Shown here piece after piece: positions 11,169 to 20,309 of a stretch of 64,000 nt of DNA. Under the pieces are notes generated by a model. The model was not told the DNA's origin, did not search any database, and saw nothing but the letters and a program-made list of their open reading frames with translations. Position numbers and translations under genes: made by a program. Source of the stretch: Klebsiella pneumoniae (GTDB taxonomy: Bacteria > Pseudomonadota > Gammaproteobacteria > Enterobacterales > Enterobacteriaceae); the NCBI RefSeq assembly GCF_000742135.1, contig NZ_KN046818.1:558841-622840 (forward strand), read 5' to 3'. Each line of letters begins with the position of its first letter. The first letter of the stretch is position 1.

Positions 11169-11296
11169 AAAGTAAAGAAAGTGAAATGATGACCCGCTTA
11201 AATGTCACAGCCAGTAAACTATTAAGACAATTGATGGCTTGACGACGGCGCGATGGCTTCGGAGAATCCGGGCTTCGTTTTTTAACCGGGTACATT

Positions 11297-12064
11297 ATGC
11301 AAGCATTGCTCGAACACTTTATTACCCAATCCACGGTCTACTCATTGTTAGCCGTGATGCTGGTGGCCTTTCTCGAGTCGCTGGCGCTGGTGGGGCTTAT
11401 CTTACCCGGCACGGTGATGATGGCTGGCCTTGGGGCGCTCATCGGCGGCGGCGAAGTTAACTTCTGGCAGGCGTGGCTGGCGGGGATTGTCGGCTGCCTG
11501 CTGGGCGACTGGATCTCATTCTGGCTCGGCTGGCGCTTTAAGAAGCCGTTGCACCGCTGGTCGTTTATGAAGAAAAACCGCGCCCTGCTGGAGAAAACCG
11601 AGCATGCGCTGCATCAGCACAGCATGATCACCATTCTGATTGGCCGCTTTGTCGGACCGACGCGTCCGCTGGTGCCAATGGTCGCCGGGATGCTCGACCT
11701 GCCGGTGGCCAAGTTCGTGCTACCGAATATTATCGGCTGCCTGCTCTGGCCGCCGCTCTATTTCCTTCCGGGCATCCTCGCCGGGGCGGCGATTGATATT
11801 CCGGCTGATGAATACAGCGCCAGCTTTAAATGGCTGCTATTGGGGGCGGCGCTGCTGGCCTGGCTGGCGGGATGGCTGTGCTGGCGGCTGTGGCGGAGCG
11901 CGAAAACCTCAGGCGATCGGCTGACCCGCTGGCTGCCGCGCGGCCGACTGCTGTGGCTGTCGCCGCTGATGGTCGCGCTGGCGGCTACAGCGTTAACATT
12001 TGTCTTCCGCCATCCGCTGATGCCGGTCTATCTGGCGATCCTGCACAAAGTCATCGCGCGCTGA
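11297..12064 (+). CDS. yabI: DedA-family inner-membrane protein YabI
   Basis: A 255-residue integral membrane protein of the DedA/SNARE-associated family. The family is linked to membrane lipid homeostasis and undecaprenyl-phosphate recycling; the specific role of YabI is not settled. Motifs include [13 protein letters not shown] near the N-terminus and the [16 protein letters not shown] block in the middle, with several hydrophobic segments and a basic C-terminal stretch. Its 3' end overlaps the convergent thiQ by 14 bases. The neighbour order araC-yabI-thiQ is the same as in E. coli. Confidence 0.94.
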   Translation: MQALLEHFITQSTVYSLLAVMLVAFLESLALVGLILPGTVMMAGLGALIGGGEVNFWQAWLAGIVGCLLGDWISFWLGWRFKKPLHRWSFMKKNRALLEKTEHALHQHSMITILIGRFVGPTRPLVPMVAGMLDLPVAKFVLPNIIGCLLWPPLYFLPGILAGAAIDIPADEYSASFKWLLLGAALLAWLAGWLCWRLWRSAKTSGDRLTRWLPRGRLLWLSPLMVALAATALTFVFRHPLMPVYLAILHKVIAR

Positions 12065-12752
12065 TCCCCATCAAATGCGAGGCGCTGCTGTGGCCGCTTA
12101 ACAGCTCGGCGGTGGCGCCATCCCAGACAATGCGCCCTTCGGCGACCACCATCGAGCGCGGCGCGATGCGCGCGGCGTCCTCTACGCTGTGGGAGACCAT
12201 CAGCAGGGTGAGCTGCTGCTGCTCGCAGACATCGGCGACCAGGGACAGCATCTCCTGGCGCAGCGCCGGATCGAGCGCCGAGAAGGGTTCATCCAGCAGC
12301 AGCACCGGCTGCTGGCGCACCAGACAGCGGGCCAGCGCCGCGCGCTGCCGCTGACCGCCGGAGAGCTCGCCGGGCAGACGTTCCAGCAGCGCATCAATTC
12401 CCATCTGTCCAGCTATCGCCGTGACCTGCGCCTGCTGCTCGCGGTTCAGTTTAAGGCCTGGGTGGATGCCGAGGCTGATATTTTGTCGAATGGTCAGATG
12501 GTTAAACAGGTTATTCTCCTGAAACAACATCGAGACCGGACGCTGCGCCGGCGGCGTCGCGTTATGCGCCTCGCCGTTAATCAGCAGGCTGCCGCTGGCG
12601 GGTGGCAGAAACCCGGCGATCAGATTCAGCAGGGTGCTCTTTCCGGCGCCGCTGGGACCGAGCACCGCGATGCGCTCCCCGCGCGCGACGTCGAGGGTGA
12701 AGCGCATCGGCAGATGCTGGTATAGCCAGGTCACATCATTGAGTTTTAGCAT
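12051..12752 (-). CDS. thiQ: Thiamine/TPP ABC transporter ATPase
   Basis: ATPase that energises ThiBPQ import of thiamine and its phosphates. Walker [10 protein letters not shown], signature [13 protein letters not shown] and Walker [12 protein letters not shown] are all present in order. The start at 12752 ([18 protein letters not shown]) gives 233 residues, close to E. coli (232). Its start overlaps the end of thiP by 17 bases, consistent with translational coupling. It is the last gene of the riboswitch-controlled thiBPQ operon. Confidence 0.96.
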   Translation of the reverse strand: MLKLNDVTWLYQHLPMRFTLDVARGERIAVLGPSGAGKSTLLNLIAGFLPPASGSLLINGEAHNATPPAQRPVSMLFQENNLFNHLTIRQNISLGIHPGLKLNREQQAQVTAIAGQMGIDALLERLPGELSGGQRQRAALARCLVRQQPVLLLDEPFSALDPALRQEMLSLVADVCEQQQLTLLMVSHSVEDAARIAPRSMVVAEGRIVWDGATAELLSGHSSASHLMGISAR

Positions 12753-14346
12753 CACGCCCCGGAAGTTTTTCAATCAGCGTAAACAACAAGAAACAGAGCA
12801 GCAGCAGGAGCAGGGCGGTGACGGCCCCGTCCTGGCTGCGGTAGGCGCCTATCTGCTGGTACAGATAGAAAGGCAGGGTGCGGAACGCCTCGTTGCCGAA
12901 CAGCGCCACCACGCCGAAATCGCCAATCGACAGTACGCAGGCGAAGGCGAGCGCCTGGGCCAGCGGGCGCCGGAGAGCGCGAAGCTCGACCACCCGCAGC
13001 CGGGCAAAGCCTTCAATACCCAGCGACTGGCACAGCATGCTGTAGCGGGCGGCAATGTCGCGCATCGGGTTTTCCAGTACTTTCAGCGCATAGGGGATCG
13101 CCATCAGGGCATTAGTGAAGATGACGATGCCGTCGGCGGACTCCGGCAGGCCGATAGTGTTATTGAGCAGCAGGAAGAAGCCGGTCGCCAGCACAATTCC
13201 CGGCATCGCAAGGATCAGCATGCCGCTCAGCTCCATTGCCTGCCCGGCCAACGGCCGCTGGCGAGCGCGCAGCTCCCGGCTGCTCCATAACAGCATCATC
13301 GTCAGGGTCACGCTCAATAGCCCGGCGGCGATGGCGATGCGTAGAGAGGTGCTCAATGCCTGCCAGAGCGCTGGCTGCGCCAGCACGTCCAGCATATTAC
13401 GGTTGATCCCGTCGACGATGACCGCCAGCAGCGGCGGGAGCAGCAGCAGCAGGGCGGCGCCGATCAGCAACCCGTCGCTCAGGCGGCTATGCAGGCGATC
13501 GTCAGGGTCGCGCCAGCCGCGCACATGGCTGACGCCGATGGCGACGGCTTTACTCAGACGCTGGCTAAGCAGCACCAGCCCAAGGCAGCAGAGCATCTGG
13601 ATCAGCGCCAGCATTGCCGCTCGCGCCGGATCGTAGTCAAAGCTCAGCGCCTGGTAGATAGCCAACTCGATCGTGGTGGCTTTCGGGCCGCCGCCCAGCG
13701 AGAGTACGGTGGCGAAGCTGGCGAAGCAGAGCATAAAAATCAGCGCGGCGACGGCGGGAATGTGCCGGCGCAGCCACGGCCATTCGACGAGGCGGAAGAA
13801 GGCATAGCCGCGCATGCCAAGCTGGGCGGCAATTTGCCGCTGCTCGCCGGGAATGTTCTCCAGCGCCTGCAGCAGCAGGCGGGTCGCCATCGGCATATTG
13901 AAAAAGACGTGCGCCAGCAGGATGCCCTGCAGACCGTAGGGCGAGAACTCCCATTGCCAGCCGAGCGCGTGAAATAGTGAGGCCAGCCAGCCCTGGCGGC
14001 CATAGACGCTGAGGATACCGAACACCGCCACCAGCACCGGCAGGATCAGGGTCATCGCGCACAGGCGCAGCAGCAGCGTACGGCCCGGGAAGCGACGCCG
14101 ATAAAGCGCGCGGGCGAGAAAGATGGCTGGTCCCACCGAGATCAGCGCTGACAGCGACGCCTGCCAGAAGGAGAAGCGGACCACATGCCACAGGTAGCTA
14201 TCGCTGAAGACCGATTGCCAGCCCGCGCCGGGGGCGCTAAACCACAGCGCCAGAAACGCCGCCAGCGCGACAGCGCACAGCAGCGTAGCGGCGAACAGGC
14301 CCGGCATCAGCCCGCGAAGGTTTAGCGGCTGACGGCGCGTTGCCAT
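12736..14346 (-). CDS. thiP: Thiamine/TPP ABC transporter permease
   Basis: Inner-membrane channel of the thiamine importer. At 536 residues it matches E. coli and is a fused double permease: two binding-protein-dependent transport modules, each with the EAA-type loop that contacts ThiQ (around residues 165-185 and 430-450). Many hydrophobic segments are visible. It overlaps thiB by 25 bases at its start and thiQ at its end. Nothing unusual was seen. Confidence 0.96.
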   Translation of the reverse strand: MATRRQPLNLRGLMPGLFAATLLCAVALAAFLALWFSAPGAGWQSVFSDSYLWHVVRFSFWQASLSALISVGPAIFLARALYRRRFPGRTLLLRLCAMTLILPVLVAVFGILSVYGRQGWLASLFHALGWQWEFSPYGLQGILLAHVFFNMPMATRLLLQALENIPGEQRQIAAQLGMRGYAFFRLVEWPWLRRHIPAVAALIFMLCFASFATVLSLGGGPKATTIELAIYQALSFDYDPARAAMLALIQMLCCLGLVLLSQRLSKAVAIGVSHVRGWRDPDDRLHSRLSDGLLIGAALLLLLPPLLAVIVDGINRNMLDVLAQPALWQALSTSLRIAIAAGLLSVTLTMMLLWSSRELRARQRPLAGQAMELSGMLILAMPGIVLATGFFLLLNNTIGLPESADGIVIFTNALMAIPYALKVLENPMRDIAARYSMLCQSLGIEGFARLRVVELRALRRPLAQALAFACVLSIGDFGVVALFGNEAFRTLPFYLYQQIGAYRSQDGAVTALLLLLLCFLLFTLIEKLPGRDAKTQ

Positions 14347-15305
14347 GCGCTAATCCAGGTTTGACGCTCGCTAGCGACCTGCTGCGGGGTAAAGGACAGG
14401 GTGGTCTGCGGCTTCACCAGGGTATCAAACCCGGCCGGCAGGGTGACCTGGGTCACCGGATACATCCAGTTGCCGGTAGGGATGGCGTTCTGGAAGCCAG
14501 GAGATACCATAAATTTGAGGAATTTTTCCGCCAGTTCCGGCTGCTTGCTGGCGGCGGTACGCGCGGCAACTTCGACCTGCAGATAGTGGCCCTCGGCGAA
14601 GTTCGCCGCCGCATAGTTGTCTTTCTTCTCTTCAATCATGTGGTAGGCCGGCGAGGTGGTATAGCTCAACACCAGGTCGCTTTCCCCTTTCAGGAACAGG
14701 CCATAGGCTTCGCTCCAGCCTTTGGTGACGGTAACGGTTTTCGCAGCCAGCTTCTGCCAGGCCTCGGGCGCTTGATCGCCATAGACCTTTTGCATCCACA
14801 GCAGCAGGCCCAGTCCCGGGGTGCTGGTACGCGGATCTTCATAGATGACCCGCCATTTTTGCGGCCCCTCGACCAGCTCTTTCAGGCTCTTCGGTGGATT
14901 AGCCAGTTTGTTTTTGTCATAGACGAAGGCGAAATAGCCGTAGTCGTAGGGAACAAAGGTGTCATTATCCCAGCCGCCCGGCACGCTGACCGCGCTGGCG
15001 GGTACGTTGCTTTTGGCAAACAGTTTACTCTGCGCCGCGGCTTCCAGCAGGTTGTTATCAAGGCCAAGCACGACGTCGGCCTTGCTGTTTTTGCCTTCCA
15101 TGCGCAGGCGATTCAGTAGCGAAACGCCATCTTCCAGCGCGACGAACTTCAGCTCGCAGCCGCACTCCGCTTCAAAGGCTTTTTTGACCGCCGGGCCGGG
15201 GCCCCAGTCGGCAGAGAAGGAGTCATAGGTATAGACGGTAAGAACAGGCTTAGCCAAAGCGGGCATGGCGACCAGCGCCAGCAGCGGGAGTAATTTTTTC
15301 AACAC
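14322..15305 (-). CDS. thiB: Periplasmic thiamine-binding protein (TbpA)
   Basis: Captures thiamine, TMP and TPP in the periplasm for ThiPQ. The 327 residues equal E. coli ThiB. A Sec signal peptide (MLKKLLPLLALVAMPALA, cleavage after ALA) precedes KPVLTVYTYDSF. Translation starts at GTG (15303-15305) behind GAGG, as in E. coli. The Shine-Dalgarno region can pair with an upstream CACC (hairpin about 15310-15332), a plausible expression platform for the TPP riboswitch 45 bases upstream. First gene of thiBPQ. Confidence 0.96.
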   Translation of the reverse strand: MLKKLLPLLALVAMPALAKPVLTVYTYDSFSADWGPGPAVKKAFEAECGCELKFVALEDGVSLLNRLRMEGKNSKADVVLGLDNNLLEAAAQSKLFAKSNVPASAVSVPGGWDNDTFVPYDYGYFAFVYDKNKLANPPKSLKELVEGPQKWRVIYEDPRTSTPGLGLLLWMQKVYGDQAPEAWQKLAAKTVTVTKGWSEAYGLFLKGESDLVLSYTTSPAYHMIEEKKDNYAAANFAEGHYLQVEVAARTAASKQPELAEKFLKFMVSPGFQNAIPTGNWMYPVTQVTLPAGFDTLVKPQTTLSFTPQQVASERQTWISAWQRAVSR

Positions 15306-15349
15306 TTTGCACCTCAGAAAAAAGGGGTGGCAAAGGATTTTGAGTGAGC

Positions 15350-15552
15350 CTCAAATCCCTTCGCCGGCGTTATCCGGATCAGGTTCGACGGGTATTTTCT
15401 CAGCCCATGCGCTTCATCCTTCAAGCCGCATCTGCGTTAGCTTCGCGCGTTCACCCCAGTCACATAGTTATCTATGCTCCAGGGGATTCACCCGCTTGCT
15501 GCCTTGATGCAACTTGAATGATATTGCGTATGTTTATTAGCACCCCGTTGAG
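15350..15552 (-). promoter_or_regulatory. TPP riboswitch (sroA/THI element) with an ERIC inserted in P3
   Basis: On the minus strand the conserved 3' half is clear: GGCTGAGAAAATACCCG, then ACCTGATCCGGATAA and GCCGGCGAAGGGA. The 5' half (CTCAACGGGGTGC, 15540-15552) lies far upstream because a 127-bp ERIC separates the two. P1 can pair CTCAA with TTGAG, and P2 can pair CGGGGT with ATACCCG. Removing the ERIC leaves 76 bases, a normal TPP aptamer size. It should repress thiBPQ when TPP is plentiful. Confidence 0.88.
15406..15532 (-). repeat. ERIC (enterobacterial repetitive intergenic consensus) element
   Basis: At 127 bp it has the standard ERIC length. On the minus strand the central parts GTGAATCCCCTGGAGC and GTGACTGGGGTGAACG match the well-known ERIC1R and ERIC2 primer regions with few changes. 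The ends are imperfect inverted repeats: CATACGCAATATCATTCAAG at one end, complementary at about 15 of 20 positions to the other. It lies wholly inside the TPP aptamer. Confidence 0.92.
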
Positions 15553-15594
15553 AACGGCCTTAGTGTAATGATTTTGTCAGATGACGGAAAGCGC

Positions 15595-17250
15595 TTACGG
15601 CTCCGGCGGCGCAAACCATGCGGATTTAAAATCGAACCAGCCGAGGGTATTCATCCTCACGCCGCGCATACTGCGCTGACCCTGAATCATCAGCCAGTGG
15701 TGGATCAGCGGCACGATATGTTGCCTGGCCAGCAGCCGCTGGCTCCAGGTGGCCGGATTAAACTCTCCTGCTCGCCAGCGGCAGGCGTCTGCCTGCCAGT
15801 CAATGGGAATGCAGCGCTGAATCAGCGGGACTTCGTACAGATAGGCGAAGAGCGAAAATTCGATCGGTAAGGTGAAGTTCACGCTGTTGAGCCAGATATC
15901 GCTGACCACCTCGCCGCGATGCCAGGCATCGTACTCCAGCTCCTGGATCTCCAGCTTTACCTGATGCGCCGCCAGCAGGTCGCGCATGATCCCGCCGATC
16001 ACCCGATGTTCGACGTGATCGCGGTAGTAGGTAAGGGTGACTGTCTCCAGCCCCGCCGGCTTCTCGCAGGCGTGGTTGCTGGCGTGATGCCAGCGCGGCA
16101 GCAGGCCGTAGGCGGGAAACCAGTTGCCCTGGTAGTGTTCGCCCGCATGGTAGAGCAGGTTGGCGGGCTGAAACAGATAGCTTAGCCAGCGGCGCACCGC
16201 GTCGTTGGCCCCCAGCGGGCTTCGCGAGTCGAACAGCAGGTAATAGCAGCCCTCTTCCAGGCGACTCTCTACCGCTTTTTCGCTTTCGGTATTGCCCTGC
16301 AGCGTCAGGCCGCCGTTGGGCTCTTCGCTAATCTCCGGCAGCACCCAGACGTTCACCTCATCGATCAGCGCCCGGTAGCCAAAATAGTCCTCAAAGGCAT
16401 GGATCTTGAGCTGATTCTGGTTGTTACGCACCACGGCATAGGGGCCGGTGCCGACCGGCATGGAGGAAAAGTGGTTCATGGTCTGCCACTCCTGCGGCAG
16501 CACCATTGCCGGCACCTGCCCCAGCAGCCAGGGCAGCCAGCGGTCGGGCTGGCGCAGATGAATATCCAGGGTCCAGGCGGTGGGCGATTCGATGCGTTCG
16601 ATATGTGAATAGAGCGGCAGGGCATTGCTGCGCTGCAGAGAGGCGATCACATCCGCCATCTCCAGCTCACGGCCATGGTGAAAATGGATGCCGGGACGGA
16701 GGAAAAAGCGCCAGTGGGTGGGGGTCAGCTGCTGCCAGTGGTGGGCAATATCGGCTTCCAGTTCCCCATTTTCCTCATTTACCCGCGTCAGGGCGCTGAA
16801 TATTTGCCGGGCAATATGGGTTTCCGAACGCCGCAGCGCGCTACCGGGCAGCAAATTCTTCATCGGACGATAGTAGAGCACGCGCAGGATGTGCCGCCCC
16901 TGGCGGAAGCTGCGGCCGAGATGCGAGACCAGCATCTGGCGGACGGCAGCCTTATCGCCGACCAACTGCACCAGCTGATCGATGCGATCCTGCTCAAGGA
17001 GATCTTCGGCACGTTGCTGCTGCAGGGCGAGGCCGGTATAGAGAAAGGTTAGCCGCGAACGCTTGCCGCGGCCTGCCTCCGCTTCCCAGGTCAGCCAGCC
17101 GCGGGACTCCATCATATTGAGCAGGGTGCGCATATGGCGGCGCGAGCAGCTCAGCATTTCCGCCAGCTCGTTAAGGGTGGTCTCCTGCGACTTGCCGTCG
17201 CAGCACTGCCATAGGCGAATGAACTGTTGTTGCAGACGGCCGGAAGACAT
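15595..17250 (-). CDS. sgrR: Sugar-phosphate stress regulator SgrR
   Basis: Activates sgrS (and setA) transcription when phosphosugars accumulate. The 551 residues equal E. coli SgrR: an N-terminal winged-helix domain ([20 protein letters not shown]) and a large C-terminal solute-binding-protein-like domain (SBP family 5) presumed to sense a small molecule. The start at 17250 ([17 protein letters not shown]) matches the E. coli N-terminus; a start seven codons earlier is possible but unsupported. It is divergent from sgrS with a 67-base gap holding both promoters, and it lies upstream of thiBPQ on the same strand. Confidence 0.96.
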   Translation of the reverse strand: MSSGRLQQQFIRLWQCCDGKSQETTLNELAEMLSCSRRHMRTLLNMMESRGWLTWEAEAGRGKRSRLTFLYTGLALQQQRAEDLLEQDRIDQLVQLVGDKAAVRQMLVSHLGRSFRQGRHILRVLYYRPMKNLLPGSALRRSETHIARQIFSALTRVNEENGELEADIAHHWQQLTPTHWRFFLRPGIHFHHGRELEMADVIASLQRSNALPLYSHIERIESPTAWTLDIHLRQPDRWLPWLLGQVPAMVLPQEWQTMNHFSSMPVGTGPYAVVRNNQNQLKIHAFEDYFGYRALIDEVNVWVLPEISEEPNGGLTLQGNTESEKAVESRLEEGCYYLLFDSRSPLGANDAVRRWLSYLFQPANLLYHAGEHYQGNWFPAYGLLPRWHHASNHACEKPAGLETVTLTYYRDHVEHRVIGGIMRDLLAAHQVKLEIQELEYDAWHRGEVVSDIWLNSVNFTLPIEFSLFAYLYEVPLIQRCIPIDWQADACRWRAGEFNPATWSQRLLARQHIVPLIHHWLMIQGQRSMRGVRMNTLGWFDFKSAWFAPPEP

Positions 17251-17337
17251 AAAAGGGGAACTCCTGCGCAAAACTCAGCAATTTATTACTTCCTATATTA
17301 AGCCAATAATGAATCCCGATGAAGCGAGGAGGTGAAT

Positions 17338-17490
17338 ATGATGAGGTCTACCGCAAAATCGTTCTACCAACGCTACTTTTCTGCGACGCAGGAAGCGTCC
17401 TGGCTGGCCCGCCTGATGGCAGGACGACAGCAGGAAATTCTGGGGGAACTGATGCAGTGGGGAGTGACGTCAACGACCTCTGATCATTGA
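17338..17490 (+). CDS. sgrT: SgrT, glucose-transport inhibitor peptide encoded within SgrS
   Basis: A small ORF of 50 codons inside SgrS, directly behind a strong GAGGAGGTG ribosome site. The peptide begins MMRSTAKSFYQRYFSATQEA and has the FYQ-YF-AT and LMQW blocks of E. coli SgrT (43 residues). SgrT inhibits the PtsG (EIICB-Glc) transporter. Two adjacent ATGs occur, so the second could be used. The N-terminus is several residues longer than in E. coli. The ORF ends 12 bases before the ptsG-pairing segment. Confidence 0.85.
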   Translation: MMRSTAKSFYQRYFSATQEASWLARLMAGRQQEILGELMQWGVTSTTSDH

Positions 17491-17524
17491 CTTGCAGACA
17501 TCATGTGTGACTGAGTATTGGTGT

Positions 17525-17689
17525 TATACTCGTCGTTTTTCAAACTGCAGGTGCGCTGTCGATGCTTCCTGGGCCGTATGTTCGGGCTGCGTGATTCGCC
17601 TCTACGGGACTCACCTTTTCAGGGCCAGCGCGAGCGCGGCGCAAAATGGTTAACCGTTTTGTCCTGCAGCATGAAATCCATAGAGTATA
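17525..17689. repeat. 165-bp MITE-like element with ERIC-like termini, inside sgrS
   Basis: The ends form an imperfect 27-bp inverted repeat (17525-17551 and 17663-17689) matching at about 20 of 27 positions, beginning TATACTC and ending CTGCAGG inward. These ends resemble ERIC termini (TATACCCGTC..TTCAAGCTGCA), but the core differs from the ERIC core. Outer TA dinucleotides on both sides suggest TA target duplication. Removing the element restores GGTGT..AATCACCCGCC, the contiguous E. coli SgrS arrangement. Confidence 0.8.
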
Positions 17690-17698
17690 GAATCACCC

Positions 17699-17727
17699 GC
17701 CAGCAGAAAGCCTCTGCTGGCTTTTTT
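17699..17727 (+). terminator. SgrS Rho-independent terminator / Hfq-binding tail
   Basis: Stem GCCAGCAG with CTGCTGGC around a 7-base loop, followed by six T. The sequence closely resembles the 3' end of E. coli SgrS, whose U-tail binds Hfq. Confidence 0.9.
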
Positions 17728-17757
17728 CGTTTTCTTCGCGTGTGTTAAGGACATTCC

Positions 17758-18942
17758 ATGCTGTGGTTGATGACGATGGGACGACGGCTTAACGGCGTCT
17801 ATGCCGCCTTTATGCTGGTTGCTTTTATGATGGGCGTGGCGGGCGCGTTGCAGGCGCCGACGTTGAGTTTGTTTCTCAGCCGCGAAGTGGGGGCGCAACC
17901 GTTCTGGGTGGGCCTGTTCTATACCGTAAACGCCATCGCCGGGATCCTGGTTAGCCTGTGGCTGGCCAAGCGCTCCGATAGCCGCGGCGACCGGCGGCGG
18001 TTGATTATGTTCTGCTGTCTGATGGCGGTTGGTAATGCGCTGCTGTTTGCCTTCAACCGCCACTATCTGACGCTGATCACCTGCGGCGTGATGCTGGCAT
18101 CCATTGCCAACGCGGCCATGCCGCAGCTCTTCGCGCTGGCGCGGGAGTACGCCGACAGCTCGGCGCGGGAAGTGGTGATGTTCAGCTCGGTCATGCGCGC
18201 CCAGCTGTCGCTGGCTTGGGTGATTGGCCCGCCGCTGGCCTTTATGCTGGCGCTCAACTATGGCTTCACCACCATGTTCTCCATTGCGGCGGGCATTTTT
18301 GTCATTAGCCTCGCTCTGATTGCCATCAAACTGCCTTCGGTTCCGCGTGTGGAACAGCCCTCGGAGGAGGCGGCGGCGCTAGCGCAGGCCGGCGGCTGGC
18401 AGGACAAGAACGTGCGTATGCTGTTTATCGCCTCCACCCTGATGTGGACCTGCAACACCATGTACATCATTGATATGCCGCTGTGGATCAGCAGCGATCT
18501 CGGGCTTCCCGACAGCCTGGCCGGGATCCTGATGGGCACTGCCGCCGGGCTGGAGATACCGGCGATGATCCTCGCCGGCTACTACGTAAAGCGCTTTGGC
18601 AAACGTAAAATGATGGTGGCGGCGGTGGCCGCCGGCGTGCTGTTTTATGCCGGACTGATCCTGTTTCATGGTCGCACGGCGCTGCTGGCTCTGCAGCTGT
18701 TCAATGCCATCTTTATCGGCATTATCGCCGGGATAGGCATGCTGTGGTTCCAGGATTTAATGCCGGGACGGGCGGGAGCGGCGACCACCCTGTTCACCAA
18801 CAGTATTTCCACCGGCGTGATCCTTGCCGGCGTGATGCAGGGGGCGCTGTCCCAGAGCTATGGTCACGCCAGCGTTTACTGGACGATCGCGGCCATTTCG
18901 CTGGTGACGCTGTTTTTGACCAGCAAGGTGAAGGATATCTGA
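17758..18942 (+). CDS. setA: Sugar efflux transporter SetA (MFS)
   Basis: Inner-membrane MFS exporter of glucosides and lactose-type sugars that helps during glucose-phosphate stress. The 394 residues align throughout with E. coli SetA (392). Twelve hydrophobic segments are expected; the MFS loop WLAKRSDSRGDRR follows helix 2. It starts at 17758 behind AAGGA, 30 bases after the SgrS terminator. In E. coli setA can be co-transcribed with sgrS by read-through, so the insertion in sgrS also lies in the setA leader. Confidence 0.96.
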   Translation: MLWLMTMGRRLNGVYAAFMLVAFMMGVAGALQAPTLSLFLSREVGAQPFWVGLFYTVNAIAGILVSLWLAKRSDSRGDRRRLIMFCCLMAVGNALLFAFNRHYLTLITCGVMLASIANAAMPQLFALAREYADSSAREVVMFSSVMRAQLSLAWVIGPPLAFMLALNYGFTTMFSIAAGIFVISLALIAIKLPSVPRVEQPSEEAAALAQAGGWQDKNVRMLFIASTLMWTCNTMYIIDMPLWISSDLGLPDSLAGILMGTAAGLEIPAMILAGYYVKRFGKRKMMVAAVAAGVLFYAGLILFHGRTALLALQLFNAIFIGIIAGIGMLWFQDLMPGRAGAATTLFTNSISTGVILAGVMQGALSQSYGHASVYWTIAAISLVTLFLTSKVKDI

Positions 18943-18947
18943 CTACT

Positions 18948-18968
18948 CGCCCCGGCATCGCCGGGGCG
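18948..18968. terminator. GC-rich hairpin between convergent setA and MFS gene
   Basis: A perfect 9-bp stem (CGCCCCGGC with GCCGGGGCG, 3-base loop) lies between two convergent genes. No clear T-run follows on either strand, so termination by this hairpin alone is uncertain. Confidence 0.5.
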
Positions 18969-18975
18969 ACCAGGC

Positions 18976-20286
18976 CTACTTGAGTTCGATACGCTTAATG
19001 TCGCCGATGATAAAAATGTAGGCAATCACCCCAATCAGCGCCGTCAGGCCGACGTAGATCAGCGCGTAAAAGAAATTACCCGTGGCGGAAATAATCACAC
19101 CAATTATCAGTGGTGCGATAATCGAGGCCATATTGGCACAGAAATTAAATATGCCGCCGGTGAGGCCTGCCATATTTTCCGGGGCAATATCCGAAATTAA
19201 GGTCCAGCCCAGACCGACCATCCCCTGGCCAAAAAAAGCCACCGACATGATAATAATTACGGTGCTATTGGCGCTTACCCAATTCGCCGCGATAATACAG
19301 CTGGACAGCAATAAACCGGAAATTATTGGTAACTTTCGACTGATGTTGACGGAGCCGGTTCGCTTCAACAACCGATCGGAGATCCAGCCGCCGAAGAGGA
19401 TGCCAATCGCGGCGGCAAGGAAGGGCCAGGTGGCGAAGAAGCCGACGTGCAGCCATGGAAGATGGCGCTCGTTGGCGAGGTAGCTGGGAAACCACGTCAG
19501 GAAAAAGACCAGTGTGGTGTTGCCGGCGAACTGACCCAGGCTGGCGCCGAGGATCTGGCGACAGCCCAGCAGGCGTCTGGCGTCACGCCAGTTAAATGGA
19601 ACGTTCTGGATTTTATTGTTAATGCCGTTTGCGCCGATATACTCCAGCTCCGCTTGATTAGCCGTGCGCGATTCATGCGGTTCATGATAAAAACGCCACC
19701 ACACTAAAGTAAATAAAATACCTAATCCGCCGGTGAGGAAAAAAAGCGTTCTCCAGCCATGATGTTCGAGAATTAAAAATAACAGCGGCGAGAAAGCGGC
19801 CAGCCCTATATATTCACCAACTGTATACGTTGCCGTTGCCCGCGCGCGCTCATGCTGAGGGAACCAAGTGCTGACGATGCGGCTGTTGGCCGGAAAGCAG
19901 GGCGCTTCGCTGACGCCGAGTCCCAGGCGCAGAAGCAGCAGGGATTTTAGGCCGAGGGTGAAACTTTGCAGCAGGGTAAACAGCGACCAGAAGAAAATTG
20001 ACAGGGCATAGGTCAGTTTGTTGCCAAAGCGGTCTAAAAACATCCCGCCGGGGATCTGCGCCAGCGCATAAGTCCAGGCGAAGGCGGAGAAGATGATGCC
20101 CATCATCGCCGGATCGATATGGATTTCTTTGCTTAACTGTGGCGCTACAATACCCAGGATGGTACGGTCGAGATAATTGATCATCGTTCCGACGGAGAGT
20201 AGCAGCAGAATAACTATCCGTACGCGGCTTCTTTTTTTCGCCCCCGATGTGGAAGTGAGGACTTCCTGAGAGTTTGACATACTCAT
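18976..20286 (-). CDS. MFS organic-acid symporter (anion:cation symporter family, GudP/GarP-like)
   Basis: A 436-residue 12-helix MFS transporter. MINYLDRTILGIVAPQ, FAWTYALAQIPGGMFLDRFG and the C-terminal GDIKRIELK closely resemble the GudP/GarP glucarate/galactarate transporters, so the substrate is probably a polyhydroxy or otherwise hydrophilic carboxylate taken up with protons. Quinate or shikimate would fit the neighbouring genes; this is inference. A second ATG two codons in (20280) is possible. Transcribed divergently from the adjacent LysR gene, its likely regulator. Not present between setA and leuD in E. coli K-12. Confidence 0.85.
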   Translation of the reverse strand: MSMSNSQEVLTSTSGAKKRSRVRIVILLLLSVGTMINYLDRTILGIVAPQLSKEIHIDPAMMGIIFSAFAWTYALAQIPGGMFLDRFGNKLTYALSIFFWSLFTLLQSFTLGLKSLLLLRLGLGVSEAPCFPANSRIVSTWFPQHERARATATYTVGEYIGLAAFSPLLFLILEHHGWRTLFFLTGGLGILFTLVWWRFYHEPHESRTANQAELEYIGANGINNKIQNVPFNWRDARRLLGCRQILGASLGQFAGNTTLVFFLTWFPSYLANERHLPWLHVGFFATWPFLAAAIGILFGGWISDRLLKRTGSVNISRKLPIISGLLLSSCIIAANWVSANSTVIIIMSVAFFGQGMVGLGWTLISDIAPENMAGLTGGIFNFCANMASIIAPLIIGVIISATGNFFYALIYVGLTALIGVIAYIFIIGDIKRIELK

Positions 20287-20309
20287 AGCGAGTTCCTTTA
20301 AAGTTTAAA

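Larger units (their letters stand above)
17318..17727 (+). ncRNA. sgrS: SgrS small RNA, enlarged by a 165-bp insertion
   Basis: Hfq-dependent sRNA that silences ptsG and manXYZ mRNAs during sugar-phosphate stress and also encodes SgrT. The 5' GATGAAGCGAGGAGGTG matches the E. coli 5' end in style. The ptsG-pairing region CATGTGTGACTGAGTATTGG (17503-17522) is intact. The 3' terminator stem with U-run ends near 17727. E. coli SgrS is 227 nt; here the span is 410 nt because a repeat sits between the pairing region and the terminator. A likely -10 (AATAAT, 17304-17309) lies 8 bases before the predicted 5' end; the -35 is weak, fitting SgrR activation. Confidence 0.85.
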
